NCBI GenBank assembly: GCA_031552735.1
Contig: JAVBMF010000070.1
Span: 1-35,036 of the forward strand
Length of the DNA stretch: 35,036 nucleotides
From: JAVBUY01 sp031552735
GTDB lineage: Bacteria > Bacillota > Clostridia > Christensenellales > Aristaeellaceae
Direction of reading: 5' to 3'
Under the pieces are notes generated by a model. It did no database searches and had not been told where the DNA came from. It was given only the letters and a program-made list of their open reading frames with translations. The position numbers were made by a program, and so were the translations under genes. Position 1 is the stretch's first letter. Each line of letters opens with the position of its first letter. Of this stretch, positions 20,603-28,876 are shown piece after piece.

Positions 20603-22495
20603 ATGTTGAAACCTTTCAGCGCCAGTGGACGCGCTTTTCGTCGCTTCGCACTGGCTGTATTCATATTCATTTGCATCTTTTGCGGCGGCGCTTTCGCCGC
20701 AAAAGCAGAAACCATTGTCACCGATGAACAGGGGTTGCTGAACGCCATCAACTCCACCGAAACATTGATTATCGTCGCAAATGACATCACGTTAACACGG
20801 CAATATCAGATCACACGGGATTTGACAATTCAATCATCTGCGGGTGCAACCTTAACTTGGGGCGGCGCGGCCTATAACACAGTATTTGCGGTACAAAACA
20901 ACGCCCATTTCACACTGGAGAGCATTGCACTCGATGGAAATGGGCTGGCTGTAATCCTTGTAAAAGTTTATGGCACAACATTCACAATGAACGATGGCAC
21001 TGTGCTGAAAAATCTGCTGGGTAGCAGCGCCGGCAAAGCGGTGATCATCGGGGACGGCCTCGACCCAGGGGTTGGCGGCACGTTCCACATGAACGGCGGG
21101 CTTATCACCGGCGTCCGTGTGGATTCCCCGGTCTTATGCTATAACGGAACCATCAACATGAGCGAGAACGCCTCCATTTCGGATAATAACGCGACCGCCA
21201 TTGCCCTAGTTGGCTCAACCTTGAACATGACCGAAAACGCGACCATCTCGGACAATACAACGCCTCGGGTCGGCGCCGGCGTGCTCGCCGGTGGCGGCAG
21301 CGTAATCAATATGGGCTTGCACGAGGGCGACACACCGCGCATAGCAAACAACACGTCTACCAACAACTATGGCGGTGGCCTCTATTTGGACGCAAGCGAA
21401 CTGAACATGGGATTTGGCGCTTCAATTTCCGGCAACACCGCGCAAACCATGGCTGGCGGTGTGGCGTTGGGCAGATCGACCCTTACCATGAATGGCAACG
21501 CACAGGTAAGCGGCAATACAACCCGCCAGGGTGTGGGCGGCGGTATCATTGCCAGCGGATCCACGGTGCATATGTCAGATCACGCCGCTGTCTTTGGAAA
21601 CGCCGTCATGGCAGACGACGGCAGAGGCGGCGGCATTTTTTTGCAAAGCGCCTCGTCACTCATGACCATTTCGGATTCCGCTGCCGTATATGACAACAGC
21701 GCCGCATTCGGAGCGGGCATTTTTCTCCATGTTGAAACGGAACTGCAAATGAGCGGCGGCGCGGTTCATGGCAATGTTGCCCATCTTGATGGCGGCGGCG
21801 TTTACAGCCGCGGCAAGGCGACAATTTCCGGTGGCATCGCGGATGGCAACCGCACGGTGAACGGGAATGGCGGCGGCGTCTATCTCACAAGTGAAGGCAG
21901 TGCCGTAATTTCCGCAACCGCCATCACCAACAATATTGCGCCAAACGGCTATGGCGGCGGTATTTATTCCGAAATTTCTGCGGATTATCCAAACCTGTCC
22001 ACAGATATTGGGACACGGTTCTACGGCAACAGGGCGTCTGTGGCGTACGTGCCACCAGAAAACGCATGGACACTGTATCCACAAATCCGGTTTGCTTCGG
22101 TCAGCATCAATGCGCACCCACTCAACAATTACGACATCAATTTTACCGATACCGAAGTGCTCCTGTTCAACATGTCGTACGAAAACAACGGCGGTACGGG
22201 GTACTATGTGGGGCCGGACACCACGCCTTCCCACACAGTTATGGTGCTATCTCCGGAAGAAGCCGGAATTTCGCGGGTCGGCCACACATTTTCCGGCTGG
22301 AATACCGCGCCGGACGGCAGCGGACAATCGTATAGGCCGGGTGATACCATGGTGCTAAACAACGATGTGACATTGTATGCACAATGGCGCGTGAAGCACG
22401 CAAGCCTGTGGTGGTTCTTCCTCACGTTGGGGCTAAGTATCGTTCTGATGATGACATGCTTCTGTTTCAAGCAGCGAAAACACTGCTGCGAGTAG
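20603..22495 (+). CDS. secreted beta-helix surface protein with membrane anchor
   Basis: 630 residues from ATG 20603 (AGGAGG, 6-base spacing). A signal peptide ends near residue 35 (FICIFCGGAFAAKAE). Residues about 45-480 are right-handed beta-helix repeats of the polymorphic-outer-membrane-protein type, with recurring GGG(V/I)Y, NxSxxN and xxMxxxAxIxxN patterns. A Listeria-Bacteroides (Flg_new) repeat follows (GHTFSGWNTAPDGSGQSYRP, about 555-595, ending TLYAQW). The protein ends in one membrane helix (about 602-620) and a Cys/Lys-rich tail (CFCFKQRKHCCE). There is no LPxTG motif, so it is membrane-anchored and not sortase-linked. It is an adhesin-like envelope protein at the end of the surface locus. 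Confidence 0.8.
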   Translation: MLKPFSASGRAFRRFALAVFIFICIFCGGAFAAKAETIVTDEQGLLNAINSTETLIIVANDITLTRQYQITRDLTIQSSAGATLTWGGAAYNTVFAVQNNAHFTLESIALDGNGLAVILVKVYGTTFTMNDGTVLKNLLGSSAGKAVIIGDGLDPGVGGTFHMNGGLITGVRVDSPVLCYNGTINMSENASISDNNATAIALVGSTLNMTENATISDNTTPRVGAGVLAGGGSVINMGLHEGDTPRIANNTSTNNYGGGLYLDASELNMGFGASISGNTAQTMAGGVALGRSTLTMNGNAQVSGNTTRQGVGGGIIASGSTVHMSDHAAVFGNAVMADDGRGGGIFLQSASSLMTISDSAAVYDNSAAFGAGIFLHVETELQMSGGAVHGNVAHLDGGGVYSRGKATISGGIADGNRTVNGNGGGVYLTSEGSAVISATAITNNIAPNGYGGGIYSEISADYPNLSTDIGTRFYGNRASVAYVPPENAWTLYPQIRFASVSINAHPLNNYDINFTDTEVLLFNMSYENNGGTGYYVGPDTTPSHTVMVLSPEEAGISRVGHTFSGWNTAPDGSGQSYRPGDTMVLNNDVTLYAQWRVKHASLWWFFLTLGLSIVLMMTCFCFKQRKHCCE

Positions 22496-22544
22496 CAATG
22501 ATGCGCTGTGACCAGCCTCGCTTCCACCCATGCCGGGGCGATGC

Positions 22545-24056
22545 TTATGGCTCCCGCTCCGGCACCAACACGGCTTGCGCCTCATGCCAAAGATGCTGCC
22601 AAGGCACGTCGTCCGGCAATGTGCCAAACTCGTCACGCCGGTACGCCGCCAGCACCCGGCCATTCTGGATTCGAATCAGCCTGTCCGCCAGGGACAGCGT
22701 ATCGGCTAGGTTCACTGCCAGAATCACCACCGCGATGTCCTTTTGCAGCAATCGCTCGATCAACTGCCAGATGTGCATCCGCTGCGCCACATCAGCCTGC
22801 ATGAACGGCTGGACGCACAGCGCCACCCGGGGTCGCTGCAACAGCACCCGCGCATAAATCAAGTCGTATTTTTGCAATTGGGTCAGCTCGGTCACCGACT
22901 TATCAAATACCTCCGCACCAAGCCAGCCCTCATGCTCGCGGCGGATGCCTTGCTGGACCTTGGCGGAAGACCAGACCCGAAGCAGCCGGTGATCCATGGT
23001 AAAGCACAGGTTGTCCATATAGCTAAGGTCCGAAAAGATCATGGTTTTCGCCGCCAACTGCTGAATAACCGCCACATCGCGACGCTGCCTGGCGGCGCGC
23101 GGGCTGTCGCTCACGCGGATGACACCGCGTTCCGGCCGCGCTTCCCCAGTCACTGCGGCAATCAGGTCATCAAAGGTGTGGTTGTCCAAATCCTGCACCA
23201 CCACACACTCGCCCGGCGCGACCGCAAGGCTGAGATCATCGATCCTGCCTACCTGCAGATTCCGGATCTCCAGCGCCGGTGTGGCGTCGGGACAAAGAAC
23301 CCGCCGCTTTTCCTGGGTCAGCACCATCTGCTCATAGTTTTCCACCCCAAAGCAGTGGATCATGCTGGGCTCGGTGTCCTTGGTGGACAGCACTTTGGCG
23401 ATTTGCCCGTTGACCATCAGCGCCACTCGCCCGCAAATGCTGCGGATCTCTTCGTAGTGGCGGCTAACATAGAGAAAGGTGATGCCTTGCGTCGCATAAT
23501 GGCGCAGGATATGGCGTAGCTGTTCCAACTGGGCATCGCTGACGATGGTTCCGGCGTCGTTTAAGATGATCAGACGACACCCTGCCACCACCGCCTTGAC
23601 AATTTCCACCACAAAGCGTTCCAAATTGTTCAGATCCTTGGCATAGGCGTCCGCCGAAATCTCGACGCCGATTTCGCGCAGGAAGGGCTCCAGCAACCGG
23701 TTCAACACGCCGCGATGCAAGATGCGCTTGCGAAACCCATGGCGCAGCACAAAGACGTTGTCCGCCACGGTCAGGTCATCGGCCAGACCGCTTCGGCTCT
23801 CGATCACGCCGATGCGGTTATAACTGCCGTCGGCGTGCAGCCAGTGGTTGATCAGCTTTTCCCGGTAATACACATAGCCATAATGCAGCGGCAGGTTTTG
23901 GCGCAGCAAACGCAGCAGCGCCGGCAGGCCGGTGCCGTTGACCGGAATGAGTCCCATAATTTCACCGGCAAAAAGGCTAAGGCTGAAATGGTTCAGCTCG
24001 GTCACGCCCTGCTCCAGCACGGTGACGCGATCCAGACGCAGCACTTCTTCTTTCAT
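22545..24056 (-). CDS. RbsA-like double ABC protein with both ATPase sites destroyed
   Basis: 503 residues, the length of RbsA/MglA proteins, with two ABC halves. In half 1 the Walker A GENGAGKST is PVNGTGLPA (38-46, catalytic Lys replaced by Leu44), the signature is LNNLER (142-147), and Walker B is RLIILNDAG (Asn166, Asp167 in place of Asp-Glu). In half 2 the P-loop is VQDLDNHTFD (about 287-296), the signature is LTQLQK (391-396) and Walker B is VALCVQP (411-417). The fold-defining segments between are kept (GVIESRSGLADDLTVADNV, ISSE-like VVILAVNLAD, RIQNGRV). It cannot be a normal transport ATPase. It is the last gene of an operon with a YesN regulator and a YesM kinase, 29 bases after the kinase. 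I infer a regulatory role. Confidence 0.85.
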   Translation of the reverse strand: MKEEVLRLDRVTVLEQGVTELNHFSLSLFAGEIMGLIPVNGTGLPALLRLLRQNLPLHYGYVYYREKLINHWLHADGSYNRIGVIESRSGLADDLTVADNVFVLRHGFRKRILHRGVLNRLLEPFLREIGVEISADAYAKDLNNLERFVVEIVKAVVAGCRLIILNDAGTIVSDAQLEQLRHILRHYATQGITFLYVSRHYEEIRSICGRVALMVNGQIAKVLSTKDTEPSMIHCFGVENYEQMVLTQEKRRVLCPDATPALEIRNLQVGRIDDLSLAVAPGECVVVQDLDNHTFDDLIAAVTGEARPERGVIRVSDSPRAARQRRDVAVIQQLAAKTMIFSDLSYMDNLCFTMDHRLLRVWSSAKVQQGIRREHEGWLGAEVFDKSVTELTQLQKYDLIYARVLLQRPRVALCVQPFMQADVAQRMHIWQLIERLLQKDIAVVILAVNLADTLSLADRLIRIQNGRVLAAYRRDEFGTLPDDVPWQHLWHEAQAVLVPEREP

Positions 24057-24085
24057 GGCAACACCCCATTCATGGCGTCCCTCGC

Positions 24086-25135
24086 TTATTGCAGTACCTC
24101 GCGGTTGGTCACCTCGCGGTCGCTGGTAACAATCGGCAGCGCGATCTGCACATCGGTGCCGACGCCGGGCATGGAGTAGACATGCAGGCCATACTCCTCG
24201 CCAAAGATGAGATGGATGCGGTTGTTGACGTTGACCAGCGCCACGCCGCCGCCGCCCTCCTCTTGGCTGTTCTGCAAGGCGCGGCCGCTCTTCCCCAGTC
24301 GCTCATTCAGGCGAGCCAGCGTGATTTCGTCCATGCCGATGCCGTCATCGGAAACACGGATCAGCAGCCGTTTGCCGGTGCGTTCCAAGTGAATGATCAG
24401 GTTGCCCGCGCCGATCTTGAACTCCGTGCCGTGGATAATACTGTTTTCTAGGATCGGCTGCAACGTCAGCTTGGGCAGGCGGCAACGGTAAATCTCGTCC
24501 CGATCCTCCGCATCGCATTCAACGCGCAACTGTAGACGCGCGCCAAAGCGGTATTGCTGTATGCGAAAATACGTTTCGCAATTTTGCAGTTCTTCCTCGA
24601 TGGACACCAAGTTTTCCACCTTACTGATCGTATAACGAAAAAAGACAGCCAGCGCCTCGGTCATCTCGGCCACGCTATCCAGACCAGCGATCAGCGCTTC
24701 GCTGCGGATGCTTTCCAGTGTATTATACAAAAAGTGCGGATTGATTTGATTTTGCAAACTGCGATATTGCGCTTGGCGCTTGCTTAGTTTCAGCAGGTAT
24801 GGCGCGTTAAATTCGTCATTGATACGCCGCAGCAGCCGCTGGCTGCCCGGCGACAGGTTGATATTGTCGCTCTGGCTCAGGCCGGAAATGGTATAGCCCT
24901 CCAAAAAAAGGCCGGTCATTCGTTCCAGCTGCCGAAAAGGCCGGGCAATAAAGAAGTAAAACAGCGAACCTAAGCCGAGCAATAGCGCCAGTACCACCAC
25001 CAACGGCCATAGCGGCGCGCCACGGGTCAACGCCGTAGAATATGCCGCCGCAAACAGCAGCATGATGATTCCCAAGGCGATGGCCAACGCTCGGACGCGG
25101 TCGCTTAAAAAACGCAGCGGCTTCTTCTTTTTCAT
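24086..25135 (-). CDS. YesM-type sensor histidine kinase without extracellular sensor domain
   Basis: 349 residues from ATG 25135 with GGGAGG upstream, 14 bases after the regulator stop. Two membrane helices (about 16-36 and 42-64) are joined by only about six residues, whereas family members usually carry a large extracellular sensor. A HAMP-like linker leads to the His_kinase domain with His134 (QNQINPHFLYNTLES), an N box (LQPILENSIIHG) and G boxes (VSDDGIGMD; GGGGVALVNVNNRI). It should autophosphorylate and pass the phosphate to the regulator encoded upstream. With no visible sensor it must sense within the membrane or through a partner, for which the degenerate ABC protein encoded next is the obvious candidate. 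Confidence 0.88.
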   Translation of the reverse strand: MKKKKPLRFLSDRVRALAIALGIIMLLFAAAYSTALTRGAPLWPLVVVLALLLGLGSLFYFFIARPFRQLERMTGLFLEGYTISGLSQSDNINLSPGSQRLLRRINDEFNAPYLLKLSKRQAQYRSLQNQINPHFLYNTLESIRSEALIAGLDSVAEMTEALAVFFRYTISKVENLVSIEEELQNCETYFRIQQYRFGARLQLRVECDAEDRDEIYRCRLPKLTLQPILENSIIHGTEFKIGAGNLIIHLERTGKRLLIRVSDDGIGMDEITLARLNERLGKSGRALQNSQEEGGGGVALVNVNNRIHLIFGEEYGLHVYSMPGVGTDVQIALPIVTSDREVTNREVLQ

Positions 25136-25149
25136 CGCGCGCCCTCCCC

Positions 25150-26730
25150 TCAGCCGTACAGCTTGCGGAACTCGCCGGGTGTCAGGCCGGTGACCGCTTT
25201 AAACGTATGTGTGAAGTGCTTGATATCCATGTAGCCCACGCGCTTACAAATCTCGGCGACAGGCAACCGGGTTTCCCGCAGCAACCCGCGCGCCTCCTCC
25301 ATACGGATCCGGGTTAGGTATTTGTTGAAGCCCTCGCCGGTTTCACGCTTAAACAGCGTGCTAAAGTAATTGACGCTAAGGCCAATGGCCTCACTGACCT
25401 CTTCAAGCGTCAACGGCTGGGAAAAGTGCTTTTGGATGTATTGCTTCGCCAGGCGGATCGGCTGGGCATCTTGGTTACGACGTTGCTCCAGTGCCGCACT
25501 CAGCAAGTCCCGCTGCAATTTTTGCAGGCTATCAAACAATTGTCGAACCGTAGCGCATTGCCCACAGCGATGGCCAAACTCCGCCAGCACCTGTTCGCGG
25601 TCTGGCACACCCAACCGTGTCGCAAAGACCAGTCCGGCTCCCTGCACCAAGTTCAGCAGTTCCCCTCCACGAATGTCCGGCACTTCGGTGGTCATCCCCT
25701 CCAACGCCAGGGCGGCGTTCCGCGCCTCCTCCAGACTCAGGACATCAATGGCGTGCGTCGCCTCCTGCACATAGCGGGCAAGCGCCGGTGCCTCCTGAAA
25801 GGCCGACGGCGCAGGCGTCCCTTCCAGCAGGCGACCAGTGCCTTCGGTCAGCCGCTCGACGATGGCCCGGCGCGCACTGTCCAGCGAATCGGTCAGCTCG
25901 TCGGCCTGACGCACCGGCTGCCCAAGCGCCAGTGAAAACACGACCGGCCCAAATAGGCTGGTCTGCGCCACCAATTGATTCAGACCCTCCCGCAGCCTGC
26001 CTCGCAGCCACTCCCGCGCATCCGCCGGGTAGTTGACCACGCCGCAAACCACCGCCCCTTTGCCGCCCAGCAAAAGATCACCGCATAGCTCGGCAAGCAA
26101 GGGCCGGAAAACATCCTCCGCCTTGTGGCGAACGATATCCAGCGATGGCTCTTGAAACTGATCCATGTCGTAATCCAGTTTCAGCAGGAATGCCTGATAA
26201 ATGTCATTTTTGCCGCCAAAAAGGTCGCCGCCCGCCGCGTCCTGTGCCGAAAAGCGGCCTTCGAGCAAGTCCGGGATCAAGCCGTCGCGACGCCGCACCC
26301 GCTCATCCTGGCTGTCCAAGCGGAGGTTTTCGATCGCCAGCGTTTCCTTTTGCCGCGCCTCGCACCGCTGGCCCATCTTGGCCAGGGTGTTGTTCAGCGC
26401 CTCTTTGTTCACCGGCTTTAGCAGATATTCGCCCACGCCGTATTGAATGGCGGTCTGCGCATAATCGAACTGGGCATAGCCGCTGATGATGATGACCTCA
26501 AGCGCCGGGGCAATTTCCTTCGCGCGGCTGATCAGTTCCAGCCCGCCGCAGCCCGGCATGCGGATGTCGGTGATCAGAATATCCGGCTCCAACCGCTGAA
26601 TCAGCGCCAATGCCTCCAAGCCGTTGCCGGCGGTTCCGGCGACTGTCATGCCCAGGCGCTGCCAATCAGCCAGCGTCTGGATCAGCCGGCAGATTCTCTC
26701 CTCGTCGTCAGCAATGATGACCCGCAGCAT
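25150..26730 (-). CDS. YesN-type response regulator with AraC DNA-binding domain
   Basis: 526 residues from ATG 26730, with GGAGGAG upstream; the frame to 26772 lacks a ribosome site. The receiver domain (1-120) has the acidic pair in IIADDEE, the phospho-acceptor Asp55 (ILITDIRMPG) and the conserved Lys (YLLKPVNK). The central 300 residues form the poorly conserved helical linker typical of YesN proteins. The C-terminal AraC/XylS domain (about 425-526) shows both helix-turn-helices (LTLEEVSEAIGLSVNYFSTL and AEICKRVGYMDIKHFTHTFK, then GLTPGEFR). It is the first gene of the three-gene operon, and by analogy would activate the neighbouring sugar transporter. Confidence 0.93.
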   Translation of the reverse strand: MLRVIIADDEERICRLIQTLADWQRLGMTVAGTAGNGLEALALIQRLEPDILITDIRMPGCGGLELISRAKEIAPALEVIIISGYAQFDYAQTAIQYGVGEYLLKPVNKEALNNTLAKMGQRCEARQKETLAIENLRLDSQDERVRRRDGLIPDLLEGRFSAQDAAGGDLFGGKNDIYQAFLLKLDYDMDQFQEPSLDIVRHKAEDVFRPLLAELCGDLLLGGKGAVVCGVVNYPADAREWLRGRLREGLNQLVAQTSLFGPVVFSLALGQPVRQADELTDSLDSARRAIVERLTEGTGRLLEGTPAPSAFQEAPALARYVQEATHAIDVLSLEEARNAALALEGMTTEVPDIRGGELLNLVQGAGLVFATRLGVPDREQVLAEFGHRCGQCATVRQLFDSLQKLQRDLLSAALEQRRNQDAQPIRLAKQYIQKHFSQPLTLEEVSEAIGLSVNYFSTLFKRETGEGFNKYLTRIRMEEARGLLRETRLPVAEICKRVGYMDIKHFTHTFKAVTGLTPGEFRKLYG

Positions 26731-26796
26731 ACGTTCTCCTCCACGCAGTGTCGTCGCGCCGGTCGCCCGCACGCTTGTCCCGCGCCCAATGCCCCT

Positions 26797-26826
26797 AGTA
26801 TATCATGGCAGTTTCCCGAATTTCAA
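26797..26826 (-). promoter_or_regulatory. promoter of the regulator-kinase-pseudoATPase operon
   Basis: Minus-strand -35 TTGAAA (26826-26821), 18-base spacer, extended -10 TGATATACT with TATACT at 26802-26797, about 65 bases before the start. It touches the T run of the terminator of the transporter operon, so the two operons are separate units placed end to end. Confidence 0.7.
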
Positions 26827-26860
26827 GAAAAGACGCCGGTCCTTGTCAGACCGGCGTCTC
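26827..26860 (-). terminator. terminator of the sugar transporter operon
   Basis: Perfect 10-bp stem AGACGCCGGT / ACCGGCGTCT with a 9-base loop; minus-strand TTTT follows. It lies 12 bases after the stop of the binding-protein gene. Confidence 0.85.
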
Positions 26861-26871
26861 TTTGGCAAACC

Positions 26872-27762
26872 TTACTTCGTCAGCACGCTGACGCCAGTGT
26901 CGGTGACCGCGCCGCCCAGAGCGGTGCCGCCGATGGCCGCCACAGCAGCCTTCACGCCTTCGTAGCCCATCACGTCGGGATTCTGCGCCATGGTGGCCAG
27001 CAGGAAGCCCTCGCCGATCAGGCCCATGATCGCATCGGACTTGTCAAAGCCCACGCCGATGACGGCCTTGCCGGACGCCTTGATGGCGTTGCCCGCGCCG
27101 GTGGTGGAGCCTTCGTTGCAGCCGAAGATGCCGACCACACCCTGGGTGACATAGTTCTCAGCGATGGTCTGGGACTTCGCCGCGTCGCCTTCGCCGTACT
27201 GGGTCTCCAGCAGGGTGTAAGCGCTGCCGTCAAACGCCTCGCGGAAGCCCGCTTCGCGCTGCACGCAGGAATCGGTGGCGGCATTGACGTTGATGATGCC
27301 GATGGAGCCGTCATTGATGCCAGCAGCCTTCAGCGCGGCCAGCATGGTCTCGCCAGCGGTCTTGCCAGCGGCCTTGTTGTTGGTGGAGAAGGTCGCTTCG
27401 GCCTCGACGTTCGCGGGAGAGTCCACGTACACGATCTTGATGCCAGCAGCCTTGGCTTCTTCCAAGGAAGCGGAGATCGCATCCGGGCCGTTGGCGGCCA
27501 CAACGATGGCCTTGGCGCCCGCCGACACGGCGTTGTTGACGCACTCGATCTGCTGCGCGTCATCCTTGACGTTCGGGGACATGAACTGGACCTTCACGCC
27601 CAGCTCAGTGGCGGCCTTCTGGGCGCCTTCGTTCAGCGTAACCCAATGTTGGTCGATGGAGTCCATGGTGATCAGGGCGACGAGCGTGTCTTCCGCCAGC
27701 ACAGCGGTGCACATGCTCAGGGCCAGGCTCAGGATACAGAGAATCGCAAGCGTCTTTTTCAT
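26872..27762 (-). CDS. RbsB-type sugar-binding protein of an ABC transporter
   Basis: 296 residues from ATG 27762 (GGAGGGAAAATC upstream). A signal peptide (about 1-23, MKKTLAILCILSLALSMCTA) has a Cys but no canonical lipobox. The mature protein is a type 1 periplasmic-binding fold: VALITMDSIDQHWVTLNEGA, then IEC-VNNAVSAGAKAIVVAA, IVYVDSPA, IGIINVNAATDS, VVGIFGCNEGST and AVIGVGFDKSD. This cluster binds ribose, galactose, autoinducer-2 or related sugars; the ligand cannot be read. It is the last gene of the ATPase-permease-binding protein operon, 49 bases after the permease and directly before a terminator, an arrangement seen for abundant binding proteins. Confidence 0.92.
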   Translation of the reverse strand: MKKTLAILCILSLALSMCTAVLAEDTLVALITMDSIDQHWVTLNEGAQKAATELGVKVQFMSPNVKDDAQQIECVNNAVSAGAKAIVVAANGPDAISASLEEAKAAGIKIVYVDSPANVEAEATFSTNNKAAGKTAGETMLAALKAAGINDGSIGIINVNAATDSCVQREAGFREAFDGSAYTLLETQYGEGDAAKSQTIAENYVTQGVVGIFGCNEGSTTGAGNAIKASGKAVIGVGFDKSDAIMGLIGEGFLLATMAQNPDVMGYEGVKAAVAAIGGTALGGAVTDTGVSVLTK

Positions 27763-27811
27763 GATTTTCCCTCCAGATTTTATTTATTTATAAGCGTTTC
27801 CGCCTATAAAC

Positions 27812-28864
27812 TCACTTTTTGGCGGTGCGCCGCTTTTCCAGCGCGCCCCGACGAACCACCACATCCAGCAGCACTGCGAATACCACGATCATACCGATGG
27901 CGATGCGCTGCCATCCGGGTTGTGCGCCGATCATGTTCAGGCCGTTTTCCAGGGTTTGCCATACGGCAGCGCCCATAAACGTGCCCAGCAGCAAGCCGGT
28001 GCCGCCCAGCGGCGATATGCCGCCGATGACGCCAGAGGCCACGGCATACATTTCGTAGCTGTTACCGGCTTCCATGTTGCCCATGCTGGCCTGGGCGCAG
28101 AGGATCAGGCCGACCACAAAGGCACAGAAGGCGGAGACCATATAGGCCTTGGTGGTGGTGGCAAAAACGCTGACACCGGACAGTTTGGCCGCCTCCACGT
28201 TGGAGCCGATCGCGTAGATGTGGCGACCGGTGCGGGTCTTGGACAGCAGGAAGAAGAATATCGCGAACACGAGCAGGGCGATCCAGAACGTATTGTAGAT
28301 GCCCAATGTCTTGCCGTAATAGAACCACCACTGAAACGCATCCGCAGCCTCTTTGCCGATGCCGGAGGCAATGGCGTTGGTGTTGCGGTTGCCATTGACC
28401 ATGTAGGCCAAGCCGCGCGCGCAGAACATCGTGCCCAGCGTGGCGATAAAGGGCGGCAGTTTGCACTTGCCGACCAGAAAGCCGTTGATGACACCGACCA
28501 CCAGGCAGCACGCCAGTGTAATCAGCGCCGCCAGAAACGGGTTCATGCCCGTGGTCATCAGTGTCGCCGAGATCATCGCGCTCATGCCGACCATGGAGCC
28601 AATCGACAGGTCGATATTGCCGGTGATCAGCAGATAGCTCTGGCCGATGCCGATGACCAGATACTTGGCCATCGAGCGCAGCAGGTTCAGGATGTTATCC
28701 CCCGAGAAAATCTTCGGCGACTTGATGCCAAAGGCGACGTAAATGACAATCAGCGCGGCAAAGGCGATCATCGCCGAGCCCATCCCCCGGATGCTTAAAA
28801 AGCGGCGCAGCGGATTGGAACGTCTGATCCCCTGTTGTTCCAGATTCGGCTTGCCCAGTTCCAT
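27812..28864 (-). CDS. RbsC-type sugar ABC transporter permease
   Basis: 350 residues from ATG 28864 (GAGGAGG upstream, overlapping the ATPase stop region). About ten hydrophobic segments and the BPD_transp_2 signature are visible: GQSYLLITGNIDLSIGSMVG near 75-95, GTMFCARGLAYMVNGN, and the cytoplasmic loop IGSNVEAAKLSGV that contacts the ATPase. The C-terminus is basic. It forms the translocation channel with the ATPase encoded 12 bases upstream. Confidence 0.93.
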   Translation of the reverse strand: MELGKPNLEQQGIRRSNPLRRFLSIRGMGSAMIAFAALIVIYVAFGIKSPKIFSGDNILNLLRSMAKYLVIGIGQSYLLITGNIDLSIGSMVGMSAMISATLMTTGMNPFLAALITLACCLVVGVINGFLVGKCKLPPFIATLGTMFCARGLAYMVNGNRNTNAIASGIGKEAADAFQWWFYYGKTLGIYNTFWIALLVFAIFFFLLSKTRTGRHIYAIGSNVEAAKLSGVSVFATTTKAYMVSAFCAFVVGLILCAQASMGNMEAGNSYEMYAVASGVIGGISPLGGTGLLLGTFMGAAVWQTLENGLNMIGAQPGWQRIAIGMIVVFAVLLDVVVRRGALEKRRTAKK

Positions 28865-28876
28865 TCCGGTTCCTCC

